DNA of 64,000 bases from JAGXTF01 sp038317095 (GTDB taxonomy: Bacteria > Bacteroidota > Bacteroidia > NS11-12g > UBA955). The translations under genes and the position numbers were made by a program. Shown here in pieces: positions 7,384-15,914 of this stretch (position 1 is its first letter; the number at the start of each line of letters is the position of its first letter). The stretch lies in NCBI GenBank assembly GCA_038317095.1, contig JBBQBB010000010.1:1-64000 (forward strand). Reading direction: 5' to 3'. The notes below the pieces were generated by a model. That model worked only from the letters and a program-made list of their open reading frames with translations, was not told the origin of the DNA and searched no databases.

Positions 7384-8118
7384 CTAAAACTTAGAAGCCA
7401 GAGCCAGTACTTTGGGAAATAAAATGTTATTTTCTATGTGTACATGATTCATTAAATCATCTTCGAATTCTTTCAATTTGGTTATGTAAATCTGATAAGT
7501 AACGCATGCGTCATTCGGCGCTGAGTAACCATGGGTCATCCTTTTTATCGTTTCTATTTGTTTCCATACCGCAGCATGTTCCTTTTCTAAATCAACAAAG
7601 CCGTTCAATATTTTCTTCGCAGAGCTATCCTTCAAATTGATTTTTTCTGGATGAACATACATATTCCAAAGTTTCTTCATTGCCGGAAATATTTCAGTTT
7701 CTTCTTTTTCCATGTGCACATGCATTTCGTCCAAAACAAATTTCAACATCTCATGTATTCCTTGCAATTCAGGATGATTTTTATGGTGATTTTTCACCAC
7801 TATTTCACCGTACTCTTTTAACATTGTAGCAGTATTTTTTACATAATTATGGTGTGTTTGGACTACAAATTCACATAAAAAACCAATATTCCAATAAGCC
7901 ATATTCCGACTAGGCAAAATATCAGCATCATTGTATAACGCCAATTGTTCTGTAATTTGATCTGATATTAGCCCTTTGCTTTGTATGGCTTGGGATAACG
8001 TTTGTTTTCCGTTACAATAAAAATCTATGCCATATTTTATTAAAACATCCGCCTTTCTAGAATCCCTTGCGGCAATATCACCAATTCTTTGGTCCAATAT
8101 TTTTTTTAGCACTGTCAA
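7384..8118 (-). CDS. ric: RIC-family di-iron iron-sulfur cluster repair protein (YtfE/ScdA/DnrN type)
   Basis: 244 residues. An N-terminal ScdA_N/DUF542 domain (1 to about 60) contains the YGIDFYCNG motif with its conserved cysteine. A hemerythrin-like domain follows with iron-ligand candidates in THHNYV (about 84-85), HVHMEKEE, EKEHAAV and HVHIENN. RIC proteins restore iron-sulfur clusters damaged by NO and peroxide. The start overlaps the stop of the upstream lipoprotein by four bases. It is convergent with the Crp/Fnr gene, with 15 bases between stops, in keeping with a shared nitrosative-stress role. Confidence 0.92.
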   Translation of the reverse strand: MTVLKKILDQRIGDIAARDSRKADVLIKYGIDFYCNGKQTLSQAIQSKGLISDQITEQLALYNDADILPSRNMAYWNIGFLCEFVVQTHHNYVKNTATMLKEYGEIVVKNHHKNHPELQGIHEMLKFVLDEMHVHMEKEETEIFPAMKKLWNMYVHPEKINLKDSSAKKILNGFVDLEKEHAAVWKQIETIKRMTHGYSAPNDACVTYQIYITKLKEFEDDLMNHVHIENNILFPKVLALASKF

Positions 8119-8519
8119 TTCAAATTCAATTTTTTCGAAGCCAAGTCATTCGCTTCATTGAGTGCTTTTTGTGCAGCCTTTCTTTTTGCCTCAGAAGCAT
8201 CTCTAAAGCTTACAATCGCAGATTCAACTGCATCAAAAAATACTTTGGCATCTATATTAGCATCCATTTCATTCGAAAATTCTTCGTTCACCGTTTTCAT
8301 TCGGCGTTCTAAAAAATTCGCATATTCTCCATAAGCTTTTTCATCAGGATTTCGTTTTAATAAATCTTGAAAATTGCGTATTGTATGGTTCATTCCACGC
8401 AATTCACTTAGGATAATATTATCTGGAGATTTCACCTCTTGATTCGCCTCTGGTGAAACAGAAGTACAAGCATTTATTGTAACAACAAGCAAAAACAAAC
8501 ATATAATACGCAACTTCAT
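8115..8519 (-). CDS. Small helical lipoprotein of unknown function
   Basis: 134 residues from the start at 8519, chosen because it begins a lipoprotein signal (MKLRIICLFLL, lipobox TINAC). The mature part is charged and predicted mostly helical, with segments such as ELRGMNHTIRNFQDLLKRN and KRKAAQKALNEANDLASKK. No known domain is recognised. It sits between a fasciclin lipoprotein (4 bases upstream) and the RIC gene (4-base overlap), so it is very likely co-expressed with NO-stress functions. The mature domain contains no cysteine or histidine cluster beyond single residues, so a metal-binding role is not supported. Confidence 0.75.
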   Translation of the reverse strand: MKLRIICLFLLVVTINACTSVSPEANQEVKSPDNIILSELRGMNHTIRNFQDLLKRNPDEKAYGEYANFLERRMKTVNEEFSNEMDANIDAKVFFDAVESAIVSFRDASEAKRKAAQKALNEANDLASKKLNLN

Positions 8520-8523
8520 CTTG

Positions 8524-9084
8524 TTAATTTTTAGGCACCAAAACTTTGTCAATCACATAAATTAAACCATTGCTAGCCTTAACAGATCCCACAATATGGG
8601 CATCTTCTACCATCCATTTTCCATCTGCACCTTTGTGCATAGTTAAATTGGTGCTTGCAGCAGTGCCAATTACTTGTCCATCGATGAACATATCTTCATT
8701 GTACACACCTATAGCTACATGATTTTCCAATACATGGCGCAAATCTTTTTTCTTTTCCGGTTTTAACAAGCCATCCACCGTTCCCGCAGGCAAAGCTTCA
8801 AATGCGGCATTGGTGGGTGCAAAAACTGTAAAGGGTCCAGCATTGGCAAGCACATCCACATATTCTGCGGCTTTTACGGCAGCAACCAATGTACTGTGAT
8901 CCTTCGACCCAACTGCCACATCTACAATGTCATTTGTAGATTCATTGTCTTTAACTCCAGATTGACCTGTACCCGCAGGTTGTCCCTCTATTGAGGCTTC
9001 GGCTTGGGTGTTTCCGCCACATGCGGCAAATAGCAATGCACCAGAAAAGCATAGCATCCAAATTAAATTGTTCTTGTTCTTCAT
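8524..9084 (-). CDS. Fasciclin (FAS1) domain lipoprotein
   Basis: 186 residues from 9084; an upstream in-frame Met at 9120 would hide the lipobox LFAAC. After a low-complexity linker (about 25-55) comes one FAS1 domain with both typical conserved boxes: FTVFAPTNAAFEALP and, near the end, NGLIYVIDKVLVP. FAS1 proteins mediate adhesion or protein contacts at the surface. It heads a leftward set with a small lipoprotein and RIC. FAS1 lipoproteins near nos or NO genes are seen in other Bacteroidota, but the functional link is unclear. Confidence 0.88.
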   Translation of the reverse strand: MKNKNNLIWMLCFSGALLFAACGGNTQAEASIEGQPAGTGQSGVKDNESTNDIVDVAVGSKDHSTLVAAVKAAEYVDVLANAGPFTVFAPTNAAFEALPAGTVDGLLKPEKKKDLRHVLENHVAIGVYNEDMFIDGQVIGTAASTNLTMHKGADGKWMVEDAHIVGSVKASNGLIYVIDKVLVPKN

Positions 9085-9171
9085 TGTTCTTTGAATTAAT
9101 AGCACAAAAAAAGGACACAATTAATTTATAAAAATTGACCCAAAACAATTTTGGTAAATTTAGAAGAATTC

Positions 9172-10359
9172 TTAACTCTTAAACGGATTGCTGTATTTCT
9201 TATCCGAAATAAAGGCATCGTCCGTCAGTGTTCTTAAAAAAGCAACAACGGCAGACTTCTCTATAGGAGAAAGGTTCATGCGCCTAGGCAAGCCTTTTTC
9301 TTTTAAATTTTCATCCAAATTGGGATGTGATTTTATTCCACTGTTATAATGGTCTACAACTTCTTCTAGCGTTGCAAACCGACCATCGTGCATGTACGGT
9401 GCTGTTAATCCTATATTTCTTAAACTTGGAATGCGGAATTTGCCGTTGCCTTTGCCATTGTCTGCGTAACTAACATCCAGCCCAATATTGGCAGTACCTT
9501 TTACGGTTGGCTGCGAATAAGCTCCACCCGGTTGGTCTGGTGCACTGAAAGTTTTGCCCGCATGGCAACTTGCGCAATTTAACCTTGAACTAAAGAACAA
9601 GTCTTTACCCAATTTTTCCATGGCTGTATAATTTGAAAAACCATTTTTCTCACCTTGGTCAAATTTTGAATTTAACGTTACCATACTATTCAAAAAGTCC
9701 GATACGGCTTTAGAAATTAACTCACGGGAAACATTTTGGCTACCGTATGCAGCGTTGAATAATGACTTATAAAATGGCAATTGACCTATTTTTTGCATCA
9801 ACATTGCATCAGACTCCATTCCCATTTCAATATGGTTGAATACAGGGCGTAAGGATAAATCCAACGCAGAATTTGCCCTGCTATCCCAAAAAAGGCTGTT
9901 CATAGAAAGCGGGGTTATGATAGCCATGCTGTTTCTGCCTGTTTTTTTATCTCCAAAACCCGCTGAAAATGCCAAACCATCGCTAAACGCTTGACTTTGA
10001 TGGTGGCAACTACCGCATGCTACCGTGTTATTTATGCTTAAACGTTTGTCATAAAACAGCACCCTGCCTAAAGTTACGGTTTCATTTGACATGTCCTCGT
10101 TGCCTTTAAACTCACCCAATTTGGGATCCGCGATAATCCCACCGTTGAAAAACAAATCCCCACTTTGCTTCATAAAGCTGGTTTTGATATCAAAAGTACC
10201 TTCAGGTGTTGTAAAGGTCATGTAATCAAAAGCGGCTGCAGGTAGCACTGGTACAGCGTTGTAAATATTCTTTACTACTTCTATTTTTTTACACGCAGTG
10301 TAAAACAAAGTGCCCGTAGCAAGCATAAACAACGAGAACAAACTAATCTTGCGATTCAT
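9172..10359 (-). CDS. Di-haem cytochrome c peroxidase family lipoprotein
   Basis: 395 residues with lipobox FYTAC (Cys23) and two haem-binding motifs: CGSCH (Cys115, Cys118, His119) and CASCH (Cys262, Cys265, His266). The C-terminal part has the family PSLRNIGLTAPYMHDGRF stretch. Members of the CcpA/MauG group reduce hydrogen peroxide with electrons from small cytochromes, or oxidise other substrates, in the periplasm. It lies 87 bases upstream of the fasciclin gene, so it may belong to the same stress unit or have its own transcript. Confidence 0.92.
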   Translation of the reverse strand: MNRKISLFSLFMLATGTLFYTACKKIEVVKNIYNAVPVLPAAAFDYMTFTTPEGTFDIKTSFMKQSGDLFFNGGIIADPKLGEFKGNEDMSNETVTLGRVLFYDKRLSINNTVACGSCHHQSQAFSDGLAFSAGFGDKKTGRNSMAIITPLSMNSLFWDSRANSALDLSLRPVFNHIEMGMESDAMLMQKIGQLPFYKSLFNAAYGSQNVSRELISKAVSDFLNSMVTLNSKFDQGEKNGFSNYTAMEKLGKDLFFSSRLNCASCHAGKTFSAPDQPGGAYSQPTVKGTANIGLDVSYADNGKGNGKFRIPSLRNIGLTAPYMHDGRFATLEEVVDHYNSGIKSHPNLDENLKEKGLPRRMNLSPIEKSAVVAFLRTLTDDAFISDKKYSNPFKS

Positions 10360-10389
10360 AGATTATTATTTTAGTTAGAGAGTATAATA

Positions 10390-10423
10390 CAAATATACAT
10401 ATTAACTTGTTACAACACCCAAA
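10390..10423 (-). promoter_or_regulatory. Promoter of the cytochrome c peroxidase gene
   Basis: On the minus strand TTTG (10420-10423) and TATATTTG (10390-10397) are separated by 22 bases, and the ATG follows 30 bases further on. The elements match the Bacteroidota -33/-7 consensus. No Fnr-type dyad was found in this gap. Confidence 0.6.
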
Positions 10424-10455
10424 AAGATTTGTCATTTTTTTATGTTGCGTGTTGT

Positions 10456-11010
10456 TTATTTACGAGAAATATTGAAATGGGCAGTAATATTCAATGGCGG
10501 TTGCAGAATAAACGATGCCGAACCTTGGTTTGTTAACAGCATCAATTGCAAGTTGGCCTCCGTGCTAAAACTTACTACCCTGCTTAGGGCATATTCTACA
10601 CCCCAATGGCCGCCAAACCCAAAACCTGCGGTTCCATTAAGGTCGCTGCCCCCATTGGAATTTGTACCAAAAAAACTACGGATTACCATATCTACACCAG
10701 CAAAATACCACCAACGTGGAGATATAACTTTGCGGTGATCGTACCCAACCATAAATTGAAGAAATTGCAAATCCAATTGATCCGACAATCCAACACCATA
10801 CGCGGTGCGGATGCCATTGTAACCAATATAATTTCTGCGGGTAATTCCAAAAACATTGGCATCCAATGCAATTCGATTTAAAGGCAGTACTTGAGACAAC
10901 AACGGATTGGCATCAAAACCAATATAGCGTCTGCGAAGGGTATCTTTACCTTGGGCCCGGACAGAGAATGCCAATAAGATGCAAAAAACGAAGATTATGA
11001 AGCTTCTCAT
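10456..11010 (-). CDS. Secreted protein, probable small outer-membrane barrel
   Basis: 184 residues from the start at 11010 (an alternative Met lies 12 bases upstream). It has a clear Sec signal peptide (MRSFIIFVFCILLAFSVRAQ). The mature part alternates polar and hydrophobic residues with repeated aromatic ends (RRNYIGYNGIRTAYGVG, RWWYFAGVDMVIRSFFG, PLNITAHFNISR), the pattern of a small beta-barrel. No family is recognised. It follows the gene at 11012 by a single base, so the two form an operon of two barrel-like proteins. Confidence 0.7.
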   Translation of the reverse strand: MRSFIIFVFCILLAFSVRAQGKDTLRRRYIGFDANPLLSQVLPLNRIALDANVFGITRRNYIGYNGIRTAYGVGLSDQLDLQFLQFMVGYDHRKVISPRWWYFAGVDMVIRSFFGTNSNGGSDLNGTAGFGFGGHWGVEYALSRVVSFSTEANLQLMLLTNQGSASFILQPPLNITAHFNISRK

Positions 11011-11011
11011 A

Positions 11012-11671
11012 TTAAAAAGCAATGGATATGAACAATGAAGTGGGTATAACAGGTGTAAAAACTACTTTTCGGCTATCTTCCAAAATGGTTTTGCTAATTC
11101 CATCGTCCAAATACCGATAAGTGGTCGTGTATTGGGCATAAAAATTTGCTTCAGTAAACATAGATACCCTAGGGTTAATTTTCCAAACAAAACCGCAGAA
11201 AGGGCCTGCACCAATACCGTTGTCTTTAGAAGAAATAACCTGCACTGGCCCAATACCTGGATCTATAATTTCCACGCTTCCATTTCTTATTCCACCGCGT
11301 GCATCCAATCCGTAAAAAAACATAAAGTGATTGTCAATGTGCCTGCGCCACTCATACCCTAATAAAGGTGAAAAATAAAAGTCTTTGGTTCGTCTTTCAC
11401 CTGGAAATATTTGGGTGGTAATCGATGAATAGCTTTGGTTAAAGCCAAGTCTTATGGCATGTCGGTTGGTTTTGTTTCTCCATTTAACGGCCATTAAGTA
11501 TGGGTCTTCGTTAATATTTCGAGCACCGTTTCCACTAAATCTGCTTATTGCGTTGGTAATATTCAATACAATCTCCCAACGCCTGACTTTTGACGTATCT
11601 TGGCCTATAACAATTTTACCAGTGAATAAAAATAAAATTAAAGCACCGGTTTTTAACGCATTTTTACGCAT
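11012..11671 (-). CDS. Secreted protein, probable small outer-membrane barrel
   Basis: 219 residues with a signal peptide (ALILFLFTGKIVIGQ). Repeated beta-strand-like stretches with aromatic girdles (FYFSPLLGYEWRRHI, FYGLDARGGI, SMFTEANFYAQYTTTYRYL) and a C-terminus ending in Phe (SLFISIAF) fit an outer-membrane barrel. No function can be assigned. It is co-transcribed with a second barrel-like gene immediately downstream and lies 17 bases downstream of the CNNM gene on the same strand. Confidence 0.7.
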   Translation of the reverse strand: MRKNALKTGALILFLFTGKIVIGQDTSKVRRWEIVLNITNAISRFSGNGARNINEDPYLMAVKWRNKTNRHAIRLGFNQSYSSITTQIFPGERRTKDFYFSPLLGYEWRRHIDNHFMFFYGLDARGGIRNGSVEIIDPGIGPVQVISSKDNGIGAGPFCGFVWKINPRVSMFTEANFYAQYTTTYRYLDDGISKTILEDSRKVVFTPVIPTSLFISIAF

Positions 11672-11688
11672 ATAAATTATTCTAATAT

Positions 11689-13002
11689 TTATTCTTTATG
11701 GAATATCATTTCTACTTCTTCCACCATTGAGCCTTTGGCCTTGGTAATAATAAATTCAAAGGGTCCTTTGCGGACGGTTTCTTTTACATGCGGTATTTTC
11801 TCACAAATGTGAATCACAAAACCACCCAACGTTGTATAGTCTCCTTCTGGAATATTAAAATTATATTTTTCATTTAAATAATAAATTTCATGCCTAGAAC
11901 TTAACAAAATATGGCCATTTTCAAATACCTTTTCGGTCAATTTATCTGTATCAAATTCATCATCTATTTCACCAAATATTTCTTCAATTACATCTTCAAT
12001 GGTAACCAAGCCAGCGGTTCCACCAAACTCATCTACAACCAACGCAATGCTCCTATGTTTTTGTATAAAATCTCGCAATAGATCGTGCGCAAACATACTC
12101 TCATTGATTATCAATACGGGTTTCAGAATTTTGGTAATGGTTTGCGGCTTATCGAGCATATCACTCTGGTGCACAAAACCAATAATATGGTCTACATTGT
12201 CTCGGTAAACCAAAACTTTAGACAATCGGGTTTCAACAAAAAGCTTCACCAAATCATCAATGGATGTTTCAAGATCAATGGCAATCAATTCAGTTCTTGG
12301 AACCATAAAGTCGCGAACCTTTACTGCACTAAATTCAAGGGCATTTCTAAAAACTTCGGTATCCAAATCGTTCAGTTCAGATTGGCCGGTGTTCTCTAAG
12401 GAAATGATATAATTATCCAAATCTACTTTGGTAAAAACGGGTGTAGATTCTGTAATTTCTGTACGAGTAAACAATTTCAATAAAAATGCACTTGATTTTT
12501 TCACAAAATAAATTAATGGCCAGAGTAAGACATGAAACATTCTGAATGGAATTGCCAAGGAATGCAACACACTATCTGGGTTAATTCTAAAAAGCGACTT
12601 GGGTAAAAACTCACCTGTAACCAATACCACAAAAGTGCTCACAATGGTAATTAAGAAGAATTTTAAAAAACTGGATTGGATGGCTGTCCCTATGCTAATA
12701 TCCAAAATTTTACCCATATAAATACCGTAGATAACTAGGGCTAGGTTATTTGCAACCAAAACTGTGCTAATGAAATCTGAAGGTGTTTTAAGGTACCTGC
12801 TAAGCAATCTTGCGGTGTAATTGCCTTGTTTGCTGCGCAATTCTATACGCAATTTGTTGGCAGACAAAAATGCGATCTCGATGCCAGAAAAGAATGCACA
12901 AACCACTAGGCAGACAACAACAACAAACCAATCGGATCCTAAAACGGCTCCTTGAGAGTCTGGCATTGAGGCTACAGTGAGTATCGAGAGGGGGTCTGTC
13001 AT
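11689..13002 (-). CDS. CNNM/CBS/CorC_HlyC-domain membrane protein (hemolysin family)
   Basis: 437 residues. An N-terminal CNNM transmembrane domain (about 25-190, opening VVVVCLVVCAFFSGIEIAFL) is followed by a pair of CBS domains (about 210-335, including VRDFMVPRTELIAID and IALVVDEFGGTAGLVTIEDV) and a C-terminal CorC_HlyC domain. Such proteins are linked to Mg2+/Co2+ efflux, and in Bacteroidota a relative, GldE, has a gliding role. It lies downstream of lptC as in many Bacteroidota genomes. The metal specificity is not visible. Confidence 0.9.
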   Translation of the reverse strand: MTDPLSILTVASMPDSQGAVLGSDWFVVVVCLVVCAFFSGIEIAFLSANKLRIELRSKQGNYTARLLSRYLKTPSDFISTVLVANNLALVIYGIYMGKILDISIGTAIQSSFLKFFLITIVSTFVVLVTGEFLPKSLFRINPDSVLHSLAIPFRMFHVLLWPLIYFVKKSSAFLLKLFTRTEITESTPVFTKVDLDNYIISLENTGQSELNDLDTEVFRNALEFSAVKVRDFMVPRTELIAIDLETSIDDLVKLFVETRLSKVLVYRDNVDHIIGFVHQSDMLDKPQTITKILKPVLIINESMFAHDLLRDFIQKHRSIALVVDEFGGTAGLVTIEDVIEEIFGEIDDEFDTDKLTEKVFENGHILLSSRHEIYYLNEKYNFNIPEGDYTTLGGFVIHICEKIPHVKETVRKGPFEFIITKAKGSMVEEVEMIFHKE

Positions 13003-13044
13003 GAATCTATTTCAAACATACAATAAAATTCTTAAGATACAAAA

Positions 13045-13248
13045 TCAATTGCGTCCTTGAACTTCCTTTTTCCGTTTGCCCCTTATCTTAAAATATAGAT
13101 ATAAGCAACCACCAAATAAGACAATCATCAAAATACCGAGTGGGGTAGACAATTCTTTATCTGGGCCAAAAAACCGAACCAAGACTTCTATTGCGCAAAT
13201 GGCTGCTAAAACCAAACTAATTAGCGCCATAATATGGTATTTTATCAT
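13045..13248 (-). CDS. Small two-helix membrane protein
   Basis: 67 residues with two hydrophobic segments (about 8-26 and 37-53) and a basic tail (KIRGKRKKEVQGR). The ATG overlaps the lptC stop by four bases (ATGA), which supports it as a real, translationally coupled gene. No domain is recognised; position-inside-positive rules suggest both ends in the cytoplasm. Confidence 0.7.
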   Translation of the reverse strand: MIKYHIMALISLVLAAICAIEVLVRFFGPDKELSTPLGILMIVLFGGCLYLYFKIRGKRKKEVQGRN

Positions 13249-13790
13249 TTTTTTTGCTCTTTATTTATAGTGCCACGCACATTTAAAATTTCCCAATCTG
13301 TGAATGATTGATCGCTATTCATACCATCGCCCCAAATGGTTTGTGTTTTGGTTTTTATAATCACAAATTTCTCACTTACTATGCGACCCGTATTTTGGTT
13401 CCATGTCATTTCTTCTGTATTTAGCGTATCTCCTTTTACATTCAGCACTTCAACTTTTCGCTTTAGTACAATGGTTTTTTTGTTTGTATAACTAATTGCA
13501 TATTCAGCAGTAAGATAGCTTTCTACTTTACCGTCTGCTGTAAAAAACTCAACATGAATCCCTTTTGGCATTTCGATATAAGGTTCTTTCACTTTTTTAA
13601 CGCCCACCATCAATGGGGTTTTAATGGTTGCTTTGCGTAAACCAGAATCAGTATATTCTATGGTAACATTCTCTGCCGTTTCTTTAGTGGCAGCTGAATC
13701 ATAATTTTTTCTTGACCTGTAAGTGTCTTTTTTTTGCCTAGAACAAGAAATAATAACGAGGAGTGAAAGAATACTTACAACGAGTTTCAT
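13245..13790 (-). CDS. lptC: LptC-like lipopolysaccharide transport lipoprotein
   Basis: 181 residues with a lipobox VIISC (Cys16). The body has the LptC beta-jellyroll pattern of paired strands, including IHVEFFTADGKVESYLTAEYAI, KKTIVLKRKVEVLNVKGDTLNTE and KTQTIWGDGMNSDQSFTDWEI. LptC couples the inner-membrane Lpt ATPase to the periplasmic bridge that carries LPS outward. Here the usual transmembrane anchor is replaced by a lipid anchor, as is common in Bacteroidota. It lies two bases after the outer-membrane protein gene and overlaps the small membrane gene downstream. Confidence 0.82.
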   Translation of the reverse strand: MKLVVSILSLLVIISCSRQKKDTYRSRKNYDSAATKETAENVTIEYTDSGLRKATIKTPLMVGVKKVKEPYIEMPKGIHVEFFTADGKVESYLTAEYAISYTNKKTIVLKRKVEVLNVKGDTLNTEEMTWNQNTGRIVSEKFVIIKTKTQTIWGDGMNSDQSFTDWEILNVRGTINKEQKK

Positions 13791-13792
13791 TG

Positions 13793-15157
13793 TTAATCAA
13801 ATTTACGGCGTTGAAACCATACATCGCCCAAGTTTAGCCCCACAGTAAATACTACGTACTCCTCATTTGCCAAGCCTGAAAGGTTTTTGCCACGCTGTAA
13901 ATAATCCACTTGTACGTGAATGATACTGCGAAGCACCCTACTGTCGAAATAACGTCGTGTAATGGGTATTCCAAATCCAATGTAGGCTCCTTTTTCTATA
14001 ATGGCCACCTTTGTATTATTGCTGGCAATTGCATTTTGAGTAACTGCATATTTTCCTCCAAAACGGATAGGAATACTTTGTCGCTTTTTGGCCGGATTTT
14101 TTTCATCTTCAGGGTTTATGATAAATCCCAAACCGTAGTCTGTGCGATCAGTTAAACCAGCATTGGATTGAAAGAATGAAGCATAATTGCCCCACAATTG
14201 CTTGCGATAATCCAAGCCAACGGCAAAACCTTTTCGGAACTGAAAATAATACCCAAAACCAAAACTTGCAGGCATTTTAAACGATTTGTAATTGCCGCTG
14301 GTACTCAAGATTGTATCGGCAAAATAATCTCCCAAATTTGTGGCTTCAAAAGTTCGTGTCAATCGTTCCGATTGAGCACGCATGCCGCTTTGCCATCTAT
14401 AAGAAAATGAAAGTCGGTGGTAAGTGCTGTCAAAATTAAAACTATACATAGCACCTACTGTTTGTTGCCAACCTCTAATATTGATAACTTTTTCGTCTTC
14501 AATGCCCAAGTACTGCGATGAATCTGGCACAACAAAACGCGATTTATCACTCATCTGGCCAAATAAATTCCCAACCGCATAGCCCAAGGCAAGGTGTTTT
14601 CCCAGCTTAAAACCGTTGCCAAATTCAATGGCATTTAAACCCCCTTTTCCTTCATGGGCAGTGGACGTTTTAAAAGGATTCGTTGCTTCGAAAGTATAAT
14701 TGTACCCAATAGAAGTGGATGGATAAAGGCTTAAATAACTATTCCAAAATAGTTTGGTAATTCGTTTTACGGATTTGCCATTCACCGAATCCTTTCTATA
14801 TATGTCTTTATGCCAAGATTGAAAACCCAATGCCAAGTAACTCAGTGAACCTCCCTGAAAAGTTTGTTTCTCTGAACCACTTTGCACATAGCCGTTTCTT
14901 TGAGAGAATCCAAAATCAAAAGTTGCATATTTTAAATTGCTAATGGTTGCTGGGTTTAACAAACTATAACTGTAAGCTCCAGAATAGGTTTGAGACAATG
15001 CTCCTGCTTGAACCAAGTTTTGGTTAAGAATTTCGCCCAAACCAAAATTGCTGTATGGCGACTTTGTTAAGTTTTGGCCCTTGTTCTGGCTAAACTGTGC
15101 TTGAATTGCAAATACCGGCAGCATTGCCAAAAAAAGAATATAAGTTTTAAAATTCAT
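13793..15157 (-). CDS. Outer-membrane beta-barrel protein of the coaX-lptC cluster
   Basis: 454 residues from the ATG at 15157, which overlaps the coaX TGA as ATGA. A signal peptide (MNFKTYILFLAMLPVFAIQAQ) is followed by a SPYSNFGLGEI stretch and alternating strands with aromatic girdles, similar to FadL/PorV-like Bacteroidota barrels. An upstream in-frame Met exists 15 bases earlier. The gene sits between coaX and lptC, an order found widely in the phylum. A role in envelope assembly is likely from context, but the substrate is unknown. Confidence 0.8.
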   Translation of the reverse strand: MNFKTYILFLAMLPVFAIQAQFSQNKGQNLTKSPYSNFGLGEILNQNLVQAGALSQTYSGAYSYSLLNPATISNLKYATFDFGFSQRNGYVQSGSEKQTFQGGSLSYLALGFQSWHKDIYRKDSVNGKSVKRITKLFWNSYLSLYPSTSIGYNYTFEATNPFKTSTAHEGKGGLNAIEFGNGFKLGKHLALGYAVGNLFGQMSDKSRFVVPDSSQYLGIEDEKVINIRGWQQTVGAMYSFNFDSTYHRLSFSYRWQSGMRAQSERLTRTFEATNLGDYFADTILSTSGNYKSFKMPASFGFGYYFQFRKGFAVGLDYRKQLWGNYASFFQSNAGLTDRTDYGLGFIINPEDEKNPAKKRQSIPIRFGGKYAVTQNAIASNNTKVAIIEKGAYIGFGIPITRRYFDSRVLRSIIHVQVDYLQRGKNLSGLANEEYVVFTVGLNLGDVWFQRRKFD

Positions 15158-15855
15158 TGGGTTAGGAGACAATATAAAAGACCATGGTGTAGTAACAGCG
15201 GTTCCGCAAATATCCGGCTTTTAAGCCTATTTGCCAAAAAATCCGTATCCCCACCCGTTAAAATCACATTTAAATTGGAAAAATGTTCGGTAAATTCCAT
15301 TATTCTAAAGTTTACTTCACCCAAATAACCCTGCTGAACGCCCACCAAAATAGATTCTTCGGTGCTTTGTCCGCTAATCTCATTCAATGTTCTGTGGTTC
15401 ACTTCTGGCAACTTTCCAGTATAATGGTTCAAAGCTTTGTAACGCATTTTCAAACCTGGTGATATGGACCCACCAAAATAAATGCCATTTTCATGAAGGA
15501 AGTCAAATTTCAAACAAGTTCCTGCATCTATACACAATACATTCTTATGCGGATATAATTTTTTGGCCCCAGCAATGGCAGCAATTCTATCGCTGCCCAA
15601 CGTTTCCGGCGTTTTGTATTGCATCCCAAAGGGCAATTTAGAATGGCCAGTAATATTTAAAATCGTTCCTAAAAAAGACCTCCACCTTGGCAAATCTATT
15701 CCCCTTACATTGCTTACAGCAATTGCATCCACACCAGAAAGTAAACCTTCTATCTCCCATATTTCAAGTACAAAACCAGCCTTAAGGGGCAAGCCAGATT
15801 CGTCCCAATATTGGTATTTAATGCGGGTATTTCCTATGTCTATGGTAAGATACAA
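15154..15855 (-). CDS. coaX: Type III pantothenate kinase
   Basis: 233 residues with the CoaX motifs: DIGNTRIKY (6-14), GSDRIAAI (about 87-94), DAGTCLKFD (about 110-118) and GGSISPGLKMR. It phosphorylates pantothenate, the first step of coenzyme A synthesis, in the cytoplasm. The only start consistent with the N-terminal DIGN motif is TTG at 15855. The stop overlaps the next gene by four bases. A TAACTTTG promoter element lies on the minus strand at 15881-15888. Confidence 0.95.
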   Translation of the reverse strand: MYLTIDIGNTRIKYQYWDESGLPLKAGFVLEIWEIEGLLSGVDAIAVSNVRGIDLPRWRSFLGTILNITGHSKLPFGMQYKTPETLGSDRIAAIAGAKKLYPHKNVLCIDAGTCLKFDFLHENGIYFGGSISPGLKMRYKALNHYTGKLPEVNHRTLNEISGQSTEESILVGVQQGYLGEVNFRIMEFTEHFSNLNVILTGGDTDFLANRLKSRIFAEPLLLHHGLLYCLLTQ

Positions 15856-15914
15856 TGTGGGTATTACGGTGATTCTGGCGCAAAGTTACAGCGATTTAAA
15901 ATCAATCCACCATC

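Noticed and set aside
9126..9160. AT-rich hairpin CCAAAA-CAA-TTTTGG between peroxidase and fasciclin genes
   Set aside because: Two GC pairs only and no proper T run directly after it, so it is too weak to call a terminator.
10360..10455. Possible Fnr-type site upstream of the cytochrome c peroxidase (TTGTTACAA)
   Set aside because: It has an odd-length centre and does not match the 5-4-5 dyad found beside nosZ.
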